Shown: positions 46,901 through 59,690 of the stretch, piece by piece
How the letters are laid out: each line of letters begins with the position of its first letter
Position numbering within the stretch: position 1 is the stretch's first letter
DNA from: Siphlonurus alternatus
Lineage: Eukaryota; Arthropoda; Insecta; Ephemeroptera; Siphlonuridae
Assembly (NCBI GenBank): GCA_949825025.1
Contig: OX463781.1
Span: 32,005,221-32,069,220 of the forward strand
Direction of reading: 5' to 3'
DNA: 64,000 nucleotides
Program-made: the position numbers and the translations under genes
Notes under the pieces: generated by a model
Database searches by the model: none
What the model was told of the DNA's origin: nothing
What the model saw: only the letters and a program-made list of their open reading frames with translations

Positions 46901-49070
46901 TATATGTAAGCCACGCCCCTTTTTTACCTAATATTAGATTAAAAAATTCACATAAAATTAAGACCGTACGTGTTATTTATTTCAAATTCATTTTAAATTG
47001 TCAGCACGAAAAAAAGGATTGAATTTATAATAAGATTTACAGCGATAAATAGCATATTTACCACGTTAATGCAAATTCAAAATGAAAATTGCAACCTAGA
47101 TGCAATTGTGACTGGAATTTCGGGCACTATATTTTCGAAATCCATCCCGGTCGTTTCTGACATTAATAATTATGGCACTGGTTGTAATTTCATGCTTTCA
47201 GTAGCCATGTGAAATGCTTACATGCAAAGAAATTAATGAGTTTTGAAAATTTCAAGTGTCCCGGGCAAAAACCCGGTTTTCTCGGTTAGCGGAGATTGGA
47301 TTTTAGGGGACTTTTCAGGGATGCTTTAGATGGTCCTCAGGAACATGTGTACCAAGTTTCAGCTTTAATCTAAATTTGTCGACCTTACCCATGTTATTTG
47401 AACTAAATTTCCTGGACTAGAATTCTTTAATGGATTTTCAAATAAAAAAATATTTTATGGAGCCGTTTTTCCGGAAAAAATCTTGAAAATCCGTAGGGTA
47501 ATTAAACCGCAAAAATTTTAATATTTTTTTTTCCCTATGACTGGACGGTCAACTTCGCCCTTTCGCTTCTCTTCGATCGTTGTAATGTACCGGTGTATTA
47601 TACAAAATTTAATTCAAATTTATTGGTTTTAAATTATTGTATTTTTAATTTTTTTATTTATATTAAAACCATGACAGAACATAAAATTTAGCTACACTGA
47701 TAAGCCAACAAGGTTGTGTTGATGCTTATTGTGAGGACAGACCAAATTATGGCTTAATCCGGAGCCATAGGAGGAGGATCGAAGAGAAGCGAAAGGACGG
47801 AATTGACCGTCTAGTCATTGACTAGGCTCCCTCAGATGCCCCGACTGCTATCTTGATTCAAGTTTATCCTGGCAGAGCGTTCTCCTCCCCCTGCCTAGTA
47901 CAATACAAATACCAACAAGGAGGAAGAAGGAAAAGTGCACAATTGTCAGGGCCGTCGGCCCATCACCACAACTTGGTGGTTTGTTTGTACTGGCTGCGCC
48001 AATCAGTACCGGTGGTGAGTCCAGCATACGCAGTGCAGCAGGCAGGTGCAGATCCAAGGGGGGAGCAATGGGGGCGATCGCCCCTCCCCCCCAAAATACA
48101 CTGAAGGTGTTACCGTCCCACACTTATCGCCCCCCCACTCACTCCAAATTTTAACAGTGGGATAGAGCAACGCCTCCCCCCGAACCACGAGCTTGATCCC
48201 ACCCTGGCAGCGGGGATAAATAGACCTGACCTGACTACCGTGTCATAGAGGCAACCGTAGATCATTTTAAGTCACACAATTGACTTGAAGCGACTCAAAA
48301 TGATCGGACTACATTCAACGCTGAAGGAGGCGGTCTAAAAGCTTATATCGTTGAAATGGTTTAATTTGAATCGTGTCAACATTTCTTTTGAATAGGAGGG
48401 CATCTTTGTTAAAAGCAGTTTCATTTATAAAAAATTTATTTTAACTTTACTTTAATATGCACTTTTAGAAATAAAATATAGTCATATGCATATTATACTA
48501 ATATGGAATCAATTTTATTTTTAATGTTCTTAGCACATAAAAATTTGTGATTATATATGATACAGTATGCATTCAGGTGTTGTGATCCTACTCCCCAAAT
48601 TAGGTATCAATTTTATTATTATTTAGTATGTATACTGTATGCATATAATATGCCTACGTTACCTACTACACTCCATTGCATTTATGCCAATAGGCACCCA
48701 ATTGCATAGATGAAATGTAGCTTTAGGTCAGGCCTAAGTTTATTATTTATAATTGTTACAATAAAAAAAAGCAACAAACTTATGAATGGCTTTCAAGGTA
48801 GACCTCATCTAGGCAATTGGGTGGTTGTTTTTTATGATGTATTTGTGTTTTAAGTAGATACTTACCATTTATTCTTGAAATCCTCACTTTTTCCTGTGTT
48901 CCACGATAACTAATGGTAACCACAGATCCTTCAAAGTGTTTTTCTTCATCTGGAACGAAGGCATGTAAATCTTCCACAGCCGCGATCCCACCATCACTCA
49001 GAAACACAAATCGGCAAGTAGTTGCTTTGTTTAAAATTCTTTCACTTTTTCGTACCTGTAGCACTTCCAT
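40943..49070 (-). CDS. BEN-like, transposon-encoded accessory protein (771 aa, 8 exons)
   Basis: Exons (5' to 3'): 49,070-48,866, 45,079-44,300, 44,221-44,148, 43,550-43,352, 42,829-42,664, 42,419-42,270, 42,028-41,897 and 41,552-40,943. All have GT-AG borders with compatible phases, totalling 771 codons plus stop. Residues 1-68 form a compact beta-rich-looking domain (CRFVFLSDGGIAAVEDL). Residues 70-330 are low-complexity, Ser/Thr/Lys-rich with KTV/SKT repeats. Residues about 354-475 (exons 4-5) look like a BEN domain: a GVYISAAARED start, a helix NQLARLMLCAKLG, then a basic RKRGEKG and a final helix. The rest is acidic then Ser/Asn/Tyr-rich. BEN domains bind DNA and occur in chromatin factors and some mobile elements and viruses. 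Here the protein probably assists the divergent transposase. The domain call is by eye and moderately secure; the gene model is stronger. Confidence 0.75.
42962..43185 (-). mobile_element. SINE relative in intron 4 of the BEN-like gene
   Basis: Read on the minus strand it starts with GTGGCGCAGTGCGCTTGAC and contains GTCCATCCTGACTGAGG and GTGGTTCCCC, both shared with the 5S-like SINE family. The 5S-like block itself is absent or unrecognisable. This is either a deleted copy or a sister family with a tRNA-like head. Confidence 0.6.
45837..47425. mobile_element. 1.6-kb inverted-repeat element inside the BEN-like gene intron
   Basis: Inverted arms of about 300 bp: TAGTCCAGGAA at the left end and TTTCCTGGACTA at the right. 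They share ATTAAAGCTGAAACTTGG, CCCGGGACACTTGA and CGGGATGGATTTCGAAAATA. The loop contains C- and G-runs near 46,626 and 46,755. No ORF. Confidence 0.8.
47545..48240. repeat. Complex GC-richer repeat block with hAT-like terminus word
   Basis: GACTGGACGGTCAA (47,540) faces TTGACCGTCTAGTC (about 47,802), forming short inverted ends around about 270 bp. Downstream, CAGGTGCAGATCCAAGG at about 48,045 begins a G/C-tract segment like those at 12.8 and 32.2 kb. Confidence 0.45.
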
Positions 49071-49485
49071 GATTAATGTAGCTACTGTATTTTAAAATGA
49101 CGCAGTTTCAAAGCCAAACAAATTTATTTGGATTAATATAAAAAAGTTAGAAATCTCGATTTGGAGTAGGTGAGCGTGGGAGACCGTTGATGACAATGAT
49201 GAGACGGTTGAGCGGGAAAATTCTCAAAGGTGACGTCATGGACGAAAATTATAAAGCATACGTTCAGAACATGCGCAGAAGCCGTTCAGAACATAAATAT
49301 AGTGAATTCACGCACATTGTTTACAAAAATAAAACAATATACGAAAGTGGGCTTTTCACTTCGTAAACAATCGTTAACAGCTGTAAATATTAGAAAAACT
49401 TATTTTTTTAATTAACATTTACCGTCGTATAATATAGATTTTTTAAGCTAAAACATTGTAAATCTTCTTCAGTGACTTACACAAA
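49071..49485. promoter_or_regulatory. Bidirectional promoter region of the CMC element
   Basis: The 415 bp between the two divergent start codons must hold the promoters of both element genes unless upstream exons exist. It contains GGTGACGTCATGG (CRE-like, near 49,230) and GAACATGCGCAGAAGC. The head-to-head layout suggests coordinated expression of transposase and BEN-like protein. Confidence 0.65.
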
Positions 49486-52400
49486 ATGGATAGGAGAAGA
49501 AATATTTTATTTAACGGTTCTAGTATATCAACGAATTATAGAACTAGGAAAAGATTATTATCGCGTCGTGAACGTTTAGCCCAGCTGCAGGCCCAGCGTC
49601 GGAATGGACAAGAAGCTCGTGGAAATCTTCACATGAATATAAATACATCTTCAGATTCAGGTAATTACATGCAACCACTTCACAAATAAAACTTTGCAGA
49701 CCCGATTTGAAATAATTTTCATCTTTTATTCACTCTTAAGCTCTTCTCTCGCCTAATTTCCTCTTTTTTTGCACCGGCCGGCCATTTTAGAGAAAAAGGC
49801 GCGCAATATTCTTTTCTCCCCCTTCTTGAGCATAATTTTAGAAATATTGTCTTAATTTCATTTTCACCTTTGGGTGAAGAAGGAATAAGGTGTGTTTTAG
49901 AGGTAAAAAAATTAGGTTTAGACTTGTGAAGGATTAATTAAGACTGTCTGCATAATTTTTCAAGTAGGGGAATATTTTTCTCGTCATTTTTTTTTTTTTT
50001 TTTTTTTACAAGGATACACCTCTAAGAGCTTACAGCTCGCGGCGGGGTACTGGGTAGGGATAAGGTAGGGAACGGATAGTGGCCACGGCCTGCATGCTTG
50101 CGCGTCCCAGCATTCGCTGAGGTGAGACTGAGGGAACAGAGGGAACCGTGGAAAACCTCAGTCAGGACGGACACCTCTACTTTTTCGCAGTGGACCAAAG
50201 CAATGTCCAAAGCCTGGGGAACCACACACAAGTGCATCACTGCACTGGGTGGAAAGCGAGATGAATTTACCCCAGGGAGGGAGCAGCGTATTTTTTACTT
50301 GAAACGGTCACCCATTCAAGTACTAACCACGCTCGACGTAGCCTGACTTCGGTGATCTAACGAGAACCGGTCAATGCACGCTCGACCTTAATTAGACACT
50401 TTCCTAAACTGAAGTGTAAATGCATACACGTATTTTTCTTTTGTAATTTGGATGAAATAAAAATAAATAAATACAAAAAATACAATTGTAGCTAAATGGT
50501 CCTTGCAGTATGAAAAATCATACTACAAGTATTTTTCTTTTGAAATTTGGATGGAATAAAAATAAATAAATACAAAAAATACAACTGTAGCTTAATGGTC
50601 CTTGTAGTATGCAAAATCATTTTACGTTCATCGCTCTGTTTCTTAGTATGTATACTACGTAACCATGGCAAGTACAATTTCATGCATGAAAGCTGATAAA
50701 TGCAAGAGATACGAACAGCAGGGGCCGTGCCTCTTCGCCTAATTTCTTATAGGAAATATGTTATGCATACAGTGTGTATTATAAAGTACAGTCAGTACAA
50801 ACAAATACATATACTCAAAATGTATAACAACTTGACATATTTATGTTGCTTTGAATGACACTCTCACTTTTCAAAACTAAAACATTATATCTGATATGAT
50901 ATAAAATATTTACTAATTTTATTTACTTTCCCAACAGAAAATGAGGCAGACAACTTGGAAAACATCGTTGTGACTCCAGAAGCCACAGGATTTGACGTCT
51001 CTGAGACCCCTGCTGGAAACCACGAGCCAGAATCACCTGAGGAATCATCGGGTAGTGAAACTGGTAAGCTTATTTACATTTTTTACCGATACTGTGTACC
51101 ATAAGGTTAATAAAAATTGGCAATGAGCTTATGTACGAAAGAGAGTTTAAAAAGCGACCACAAAAGTTTAAACAGGCATTATGGATGACTTAATTATGTG
51201 TGATCTCTTTGTGTTTTCTTTATGTAACTTGTATGCTAAATAATTTATGTAATACGCTAGAATAAAAAATATTTTGTTAATGAAGAGTTTATGTGCGCAT
51301 AACAGTATTTTTTTGTATTGCCCAAGGGCAAGATAACACACAGAACAGCTGATCGACGTAGTCCCATTTGATTAATATGTATATCTTAGCTACCTAATAA
51401 AAATTCTGAGTTTTTTTAAGAGCCAGTCCCTAGCAAATAGCATTTTATTCAGTACAGTATAAAGTTTTCCTACGGAGAGCTGAATTAAATTATCAATATA
51501 AAAAATTAAAAAAAAAATGGCTCGTCCGATTGTTTGATCTTTTTTTCTGCAACTTCGTAGCTTAGAGTTTACACTGAGTGCGTTTGAATTCACGGGCCAG
51601 CCCTGGCCCGGGCTGGGTAAAATAGTGGTGAACTTGGTCGCGTGGTATGAAACGTCATAATTTCGTCATGTGCTAGTTCCCAGTCTGTCCTTTAGGTCTC
51701 AGGCGCACTGTAAGTCAGCCCGCGTCAGCCTGGGCCAGCCAGGAAGTGATGTCATGAGAGGAGGGAAAATGGCCGCCGGGCTGGCCCCACTTGTCGACAA
51801 AAAACGCTTCAGCCCAGGCCAGCCCGGGCTGGCCCGTGAATTCAAACGCAAACACTGTAACTGAAAAACTAAAAAAAAAAAAAAAAAAAGAAAAAGAAAA
51901 TGTGGCCGCCAAAGTTTACATGTGATCAAATGGGACTACATCGATCAGCTGTTCCATATTCAAATTATCTCAGAAATTATTAAAATATTATAAAATATTT
52001 TGTTCAAATAAAATATTGAAATATTATCTTACCCTTAAATAAGACTTCTTGAATCCAAATGAAGCTGCGCAAACGCTAGGTGACTAATCTGCGCACAGCC
52101 AATAACAGCTTTGTATGCTTTATGAACACAGATACAAACTTGTACCCCAGATTGCTTGCGGACTGCGGTGTTAAAAAAAAAATCTTTTAATACGTTACTG
52201 CAACCGGTGTGGCGTGTAGTATTGCAAATAAATATCAAATTTGAGATGAAATAAAAAACAACGTTCTCGCTAATGTTGAACAAAAACTCTGCTCCGCTAG
52301 GGGCCCCTCGTGCAGCGGAACAGCTGTTTTGAGCTCAATACGTGACTTCACCTTAGGTGCTTTTGGCCAAAATGCGCAGATCAGTCCAAATTCGTAGGGC

Positions 52401-54780
52401 TGATGGACCTATCTTATTGTATCATGAATTAATTCCATGCTTTGTTTCAGGTGACGGTAGAGGCTCGGAAAATTCCAATATGGGCATCGAAGACAGTGAT
52501 TCTCAGGATCAAGAAGAGCTAGAGGATACAGAGCAAGCCACTTCGGATGAAGGGGAAACATCTTCTGATTATGGTGAATTTTTACTTGGAGGTGAAGATG
52601 AACCTTTATACCCTGGTTGTGAAATAAGTATGCAACAGGCAAATTTAATGTTATTAAACCTTGTCTTGCATTTTAGATTGCCATGGCTCTTTGTTACTTC
52701 ACTTTTAAATTTTTTGCAACTAATTTTGCCACCTGGTAACAAGATGACTACTTCAGTATACATGTTAAAGAAAGGGTTTTCAAAATCTGAAAAAAAATAC
52801 GAAAAATATATTCTCTGTAGCACATGTAAAGTTAAACTTCGCCCTAATGAAAATTGTATTAAACCATCTTGTAATACTGCAACCAAACAAACCTTTATCT
52901 TGTTTGACATTAAGAAACAAATAATTAATTTATTTAATAGGGTCTCATTCCGCAATCAAGTGCAGCACAAGTTTAATAGATTTAAAGAAAATATCCAGAA
53001 TTTGGAGGATATATTTGATTCTGAGATTTATAAAAACTTCAATGATTTTTTAAAGGTACCATATAACATCTCCTTGTCTTACTACTCAGATGGTGTAAAG
53101 TTATTTAAATCTGCTAAAACTGGAGTGTGGCCTCTATTTCTAACCGTTAATGAATTGCCTTTTTGCTACAGATTTAAGCCTCGTAACATTATATTTTATG
53201 GCTTATGGTATGGTGAAAGTAAACCAGATTTCAATTCATTTTTGTTCCCACTCTCCACTATGTTGACCCGTCTTTTTAACGGAATAAATATTTGCATTGA
53301 CCCCATTTTAAATACATTCATTACTGTAAGATGTGTTCTATTAAATGGCATTGGTGACATGCCGGCAAAGGCTTTAATGCTTAATATGACAAATTTCAAT
53401 GGAAAACATGGTTGCTTGAAATGTCTTCAGCCTGGACAGAACGTACTTCCGCGTGGTAACTTATGGGTATACAGTTACAATGACAACTTATCGCTCAGGT
53501 CATCAGTTGACACAATTGAACAAGCTACAATTGCAGTTCAAACTAGAATGCCTTACTTAGGAGTAAAGGGGCCTACTGTTCTGTCAAAATTTGTTCCGGA
53601 TTTTGTGAAGTCAATGGGAGTGGATGTTATGCATTGTCTCTTCTCAGGAATCATAAAAAGAATGATGGAACTTTGGTTCGATGCCAAGTATAGACATGAA
53701 CCATTTTCATTGCAGAGATGTATAAAACGAATTGATATTAGATTATTGAAGATAAAGCCCCCTTCTTTTGTAACGCGTCCACCGCGTTCTATTAGCCGTC
53801 ATTTTGCCTTTTACAAAGCCTCAGAATTTAAAAATTGGTGCTATTACTATTCTCTTCCAGTGCTTTGTGGTATTTTGCCAGACAACTACTTTTCTCACTA
53901 TATTTTGCTTGTGGATGCCTGTTACATTTTAAACCAAAATTCAGTTAGTCAAACGGACATAACTTTGGCAAAAGATATGCTTAAAACTTTTGTAAAAGAC
54001 TTTCAAGAATTATATGGACTTAGACACATGTCTTCAAATATTCATCTTATGTTACACCTAGCTGACAATGTTAAAGAATTGGGTCCACTTTTTGTAACAA
54101 GCTGTTTTCCTTTGGAAAGTTTAAATGGTGTAATGACTCGTCTAGTAAACGGTACTACCCATGCTGAACTGCAAATAGCAGACTCATTCACAATTTTACA
54201 AAGAATGGAAACATTGACTGAAAATTTGCTTGAAGATTCAAAAGTTAAAACATTTATTAAGTCCCTTAAAAAAGGTAATTTCAAAAAAGTCTTAGAAATA
54301 GCGGAAGACATTTCAACTGTTGGTAAATTCATTTTAATGGACAACTTGCCTAATATGTTAAGAATTGCTTTAATCGATGAAAATCTGAATCAAAAAACGG
54401 TATGGATTTTCTATCGGCTTTATAAACATAACTTGCTTTTTGTTGCCCGAAGTTATTCACGGTGTAGACGTACTGCATCATACTGTGTTACTTACGGCAA
54501 CAACCTTATTGGTATTATTGAGTGTTTTGTTAAAATCGCAAATTGTTTGTGCCCTCAAAAAAAAGGAACGTGTGAGTGTGAATCATCGTACTTCGTTATA
54601 ATTAGAAATTGTAATATTGTTAATGTAACATCAATAAATGCCAATTTTGTGAAGCAGATAGCATTGTCAGATCAATTTAAAGCTATTCCTATTACTCAGT
54701 TGGACCGTATTTGCTATTTTATCCAAGTGGAGAATAATATTTATTGCATTAAGCCTGTAAACACTTGGGAAGTAGAGTAA
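49486..54780 (+). CDS. tnp2-type (EnSpm/CACTA-like) transposase, 876 aa, 3 exons
   Basis: Exons are 49,486-49,660, 50,938-51,063 and 52,451-54,780, all GT-AG and joined in phase 1. The N-terminus is basic (RRR, RKRLLSRRERL), then acidic (100-150). A zinc-binding-like cluster is C223/C226/C236/C241. The transposase core shows YSDGV (D314), IGDMPAKAL (D403) followed by NGKHGCLKC (C422, C425), and MGVDVMHCLFSGI (D492). A downstream block, NIHLMLHLADNVKELGP then SCFPLESLNG (E656), is characteristic of tnp2/DUF4218-type proteins. D314, D403 and D492 (or E656) are candidate catalytic acids; the assignment is inferred. It would cut and paste the surrounding 17.7-kb element. AATAAA at 54,925 is a likely polyadenylation signal. 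No stop or frameshift breaks the frame. Confidence 0.88.
50005..50395 (-). mobile_element. 5S-rRNA-like SINE, full copy in transposase intron 1
   Basis: On the minus strand it reads AGATCACCGAAGTCAGGC and GGTTAGTACTTGAATGGG (5S-like boxes), then CAGTGCAGTGATGCAC, TCCGTCCTGACTGAGG and GGCCGTGGCCACTATCC. The A-tail appears as a T-run at 49,988-50,007. It matches the copy at 25,424 along its whole length. Confidence 0.85.
50428..50635. repeat. Two-copy ~101-bp tandem duplication
   Basis: GTATTTTTCTTTTG, TTTGGATG and AAATACAAAAAATACAA recur about 101 bp apart with few differences. It lies immediately beyond the SINE, in the transposase intron. Confidence 0.75.
51324..52038. mobile_element. TTAA-family palindromic MITE, member 5 (interrupted)
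   Basis: The right end is CTTACCC|TTAA and the left is AAGGGCAAGATAACAC. The arms share CAGCTGATCGACGTAGTCCCATTTGAT with its inverse ATCAAATGGGACTACATCG. It is split by the 275-bp MITE at 51,577. The whole lies in transposase intron 2. Confidence 0.75.
51577..51851. mobile_element. 275-bp MITE with CCAGCCCGGGC-rich arms (nested)
   Basis: ACACTG flanks both sides (51,571-51,576 and 51,852-51,857). The inverted ends are GTGCGTTTGAATTCACG and its complement, followed by a GGCCAGCCC-rich palindrome. It is GC-rich in an AT-rich context. Confidence 0.75.
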
Positions 54781-55605
54781 TCCTGTTGGTTACACGCTGT
54801 TATGAATATAATGTGCAAGCTGAATTCCTGTATATAGATGTAAGAAATATGTATAATCAACTTTAATTCTATTTAATTAGCATTTTTGTATTTTATCATT
54901 GTATATTTTATTGATTAAAAATATAATAAAAATCAAAATATTTTTTGACATAACGCTTTTTTCTATTTTTGTATGCACGGTAGTTTACCAAACACTTTAC
55001 AGTTACAGAGTATTAGGGAAATAATTATTATGATAGTTAACGTGGCCAAATAATTAATATGCCATGCGTATATTTAATTATCTGAAAATTGTAACTGTGC
55101 CATTAATAAGTTTACCAATTAAGGATCATATTAAAGTTTTTTAATGGCAATTATTATGGTAAGAATTAAAGAATATAAATTATTTAATTTCCAATCACAT
55201 TTATTCAATAATGATTTTAATTTTTTCACTCGACTTTTTATCAGGGCTAGTAGAAAACTTTTCTAAGTCAAATTTGTACTTTAACATTTTTCTCTCTTCT
55301 GAAAATATGGGTTAAATATGGTCAAATTTCTCATAATATAAAAAGTATGGTATTTGTATGGTCCGCAGTTGCTGCCCATATTCTGACCATACATATTTTT
55401 CAACAAAATTTTTCATGACCATACAAGACCATACAATACCACACTTTTCCCATACCAAACCATACAAAAACCATATTTTTCCCATACATTTACCATATAA
55501 TTTTTTACTTGAGGTATAAAAATACGCGTAATAAAAGGCTTTTAAAAGGTGTAAGCAAATGAGTAAATTGGTGTTGAATTAAGTTATTATTTATATATAA
55601 TAATA

Positions 55606-55610
<5 letters not shown>

Positions 55611-55692
<82 letters not shown>
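55611..55692. repeat. (TA)n microsatellite
   Basis: About 80 bp of pure TA at the inner edge of the right arm of the outer inverted repeat. The left arm has a matching (TA)n tract at about 37,672-37,707. Confidence 0.95.
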
Positions 55693-55696
<4 letters not shown>

Positions 55697-56407
55697 TTGT
55701 TTTCAATTAAATTATTTGGAACGATCATTGATCATTATATAGTGAATATTATATGTTCACAAGTATTATCTTTTATCTAAAGAAATAATATGTATGCATA
55801 TTATAATTATATAAATATTACACATATATTTTAATCACAGTATATTAATTACTTTTTGCATTTAACTTGGTTATTTAACTTGGTTGTTCCATGCAACATG
55901 TACAATTTTATACACGCATCATGGTTCACGTCACTGAGAAAACGAAGATCTTTGGAGACTCGATTTTTTAAAACGTATATATTATAATATAATTGCATGA
56001 CCACTGTGTATAATATGCGACATGCAGTATAATTTGTATATTATGACAATTAACTCGAAATTATGTCACTTAATTATTTATACAAACACGTACAAAGTTT
56101 TTTCACCCTGACGCTTTTCGTTTATCTTTAATATTTTCAGCATATTAATTATTATTACATTATTACACTATGAAATAAATAATTCTGAGCATTATTTAGC
56201 AAGTAACATCATCTATACTTCAGAAAAGTAAAAAAAAAAAAAAATATGCTATTATTATAATATATTTATTAGTCTTCTCTCTCAAGAAAGACAATAGTAG
56301 ATCGTTTATTTACTTGGATAAAAATTTAAAATGTGAATTTATGTCAACTTATCTTTTTTTTCTTTAGTTTATTTATTATTATTATTTTTTTTCATCATTA
56401 GTCTATA

Positions 56408-56990
56408 CGGTGTTTGCTTGGCTTTGTTGTTGTTTACATTCATCAGTAGGTACTTAGGGGGAACTGGAATCACTTGATTTATTGCTCCTAATTTAACATA
56501 TTTTTAATTTTTTTAACAATAATATATATACGTAAGAAATAAATATATACATAACTTGAACATATACATTTTTTTTATTTTACCTAGTTTCTTTATAATT
56601 ATTCTTTGTTGTGCCGTTTCCCCCTCGTATTCAAAAGTCCGCGGGGAAAGCAATGGTCAGTGATTGGCTGACTTTTTTTCAGAATGTTAGGGTCAATATC
56701 AGTGCATAAGTGTCGTAAAATGGTCATTATTGACGTGAAATTTGGAGTCGATTTACATTTTATTTAATGATTTATTGTATTTTACACAGATATCATTGGC
56801 AAATATTGTATTTTTTTTCATTTACTTGACATTTCAATCTATCAAATAAAATAATTGTCAAAGGTACCACAATTGTCATATCGCGGAAAATAAATATATA
56901 GTTTTTGGTATGCTACTACCATGTTAAATAGGTGCTTTTTGCCTACATTCACGTGACGTCATGTTTTTGTGACGTATGGTGAAAGACCCG
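56408..56990. mobile_element. 583-bp non-autonomous element, copy A, with TATA target duplication
   Basis: TATA|CGGTGTTTGCTTGG on the left, GGTGAAAGACCCG|TATA on the right. The left arm of the outer repeat shows the empty site TTTATAGAC. There are only very short imperfect inverted ends. A conserved GACGTCAT-TTTTT-GACGTATGGTG lies next to the right terminus. Non-coding. Confidence 0.8.
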
Positions 56991-57160
56991 TATAAATATT
57001 CCAGGAAAAAAATTCTTACAGCACGAAGAAGTCAGAAAACGCGGCAAATCGTTTTTAAAGAAGCTTCCCAAAATTCCCGCTAGGAGCGCTGTTGGTAGTG
57101 CCGAAACGGGGTAGGGTTTCCCTGGGCGCCCCCCGGCCGTCCCTTTTGGGTCCATAATAG

Positions 57161-57735
57161 CGTTTGCTTGGCTTTGTTGTTGTTTACATTCAGCAGTAGG
57201 TACTGAGAGGGAACTGGAATCACTTGATTTATTCCTCCTAATTTAACATATTTTAATTTTTTTTTAACAATAATATATACGTAAGAAATAAATGTACATA
57301 ACTTGAACATATACATTTTTTTTATTTTACCTAGTTTCTTTATCATTACTTTTTGTTGTTCCGTTTCCCCCTCGTATTCAAAAGTCCGCGGGTAAAGCAA
57401 TGGCCGGTCATGATTGGCTAAATTTTTTTAAGAATCTTAGGGTCAATATCAGTGCATAAGTGTCGTAAAATGGTCATTATTGACGTGAAATTTGGAGTCG
57501 ATTTACATTTTATTTAATGATTTATTGTATTTTTCACAGATATCATTGGCAAATATTGTATTTTTTCCCATTTACTTGACATCTCAATCTATCAAATAAC
57601 ATGATTGTCAAATGTACCACGATTGTCATATCGCAGAAAATAAATAGTTTTTGGTATGCTACTACCATGTTAAATAGGTGCTTTTTGCCTACATTCACGT
57701 GACGTCATATTTTTATGACGTATGGTGAAAGACCC
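57161..57735. mobile_element. 0.58-kb non-autonomous element, copy B
   Basis: Same orientation and about the same length as copy A, with the same GTTTGCTTGGCTTTGTTG start and GGTGAAAGACCCG end. There are scattered substitutions and small indels between them. The flanks are rearranged (GGCCG), so the target duplication is not certain. Confidence 0.8.
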
Positions 57736-58002
57736 GGCCGTATATCTTTTATTAAGAGGCGGCACTTTTTCTGTACTTTCAATAATTTTTTAAAAATACT
57801 TCCCGGGCTCTAAAAAATCTGAAAATAATCAGAGTAGCATAACTTTGCACCCTCTCTATCCATTTCTGCAATAAAAAATTTTGAGGTCGGTACTCGATCC
57901 ATTAAGCAACAAATCAAAGCTATTTATTTATAAGTGCTTTTTTTATGGCAAAAGCTGAAGAACGGATTAATGGAAATATTTTTTAATGTATATGTTGTTA
58001 CC

Positions 58003-59451
<1,449 letters not shown>

Positions 59452-59690
59452 TAATTTATATTTTTAAATTTCTGTACAGGTTGCATGACGGTTGATATTA
59501 TATTGTTGAAATATTTACTATTTATTATTATTTGGTGGCATTTAACTCCCAACCAAAAGTGGGGGCGGTTAATTTATAAGCGCCAGCACCGGGCCTAATT
59601 GGGCCAAGATGGAGGCGCCCGCTCATGATCCTGTTGGGGATGTTGCGATCCAGCGTATTTATTATTATTATTTGAAACATATACTTTTTT

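Larger units (their letters stand above)
45080..48865 (-). other. First intron of the BEN-like gene (3.8 kb)
   Basis: Holds a 1.6-kb inverted-repeat element (45,837-47,425) and a G/C-rich repetitive block (47,545-48,240). The host exons on either side join in phase 1. Confidence 0.6.
37845..55513. mobile_element. 17.7-kb CMC (EnSpm/CACTA-like) transposon with two genes
   Basis: The terminal inverted repeats begin CTCAAGTAAAAAA (37,845) and close with the reverse complement at 55,513. They match over about 60 bp with a handful of differences, share TGTATGGGAAAAA, and GT flanks both sides (possible 2-bp duplication). Subterminal TATGGTC words crowd both ends. The left end additionally folds into a near-perfect hairpin (37,860-37,947). 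The cargo is a tnp2-type transposase (49,486-54,780, +) and a BEN-like gene (40,943-49,070, -), transcribed divergently. Later insertions inside it include SINEs (43.0 and 50.0 kb) and several MITEs. Both reading frames are open across all exons, so the copy may be recent. The CTCAAG start differs from the usual CACTA/CACTG. Confidence 0.85.
55695..57893. repeat. Right arm of the large inverted repeat (outer element)
   Basis: Reverse complement of 36,504-37,660 in matching order, ending GAGGTCGGTACTCGATCCATT. It is longer than the left arm because two 0.58-kb elements inserted here. Confidence 0.85.

Noticed and set aside
51670..51929. ORFs on both strands around 51.7-51.9 kb
   Set aside because: They lie within a GC-rich palindromic MITE inside a transposase intron and mirror each other because of the inverted repeat.
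52357..52450. ATG at 52,357 as transposase start
   Set aside because: A strong acceptor (TTTGTTTCAG) precedes 52,451, and two upstream exons join in phase, so the ATG lies in intron 2.
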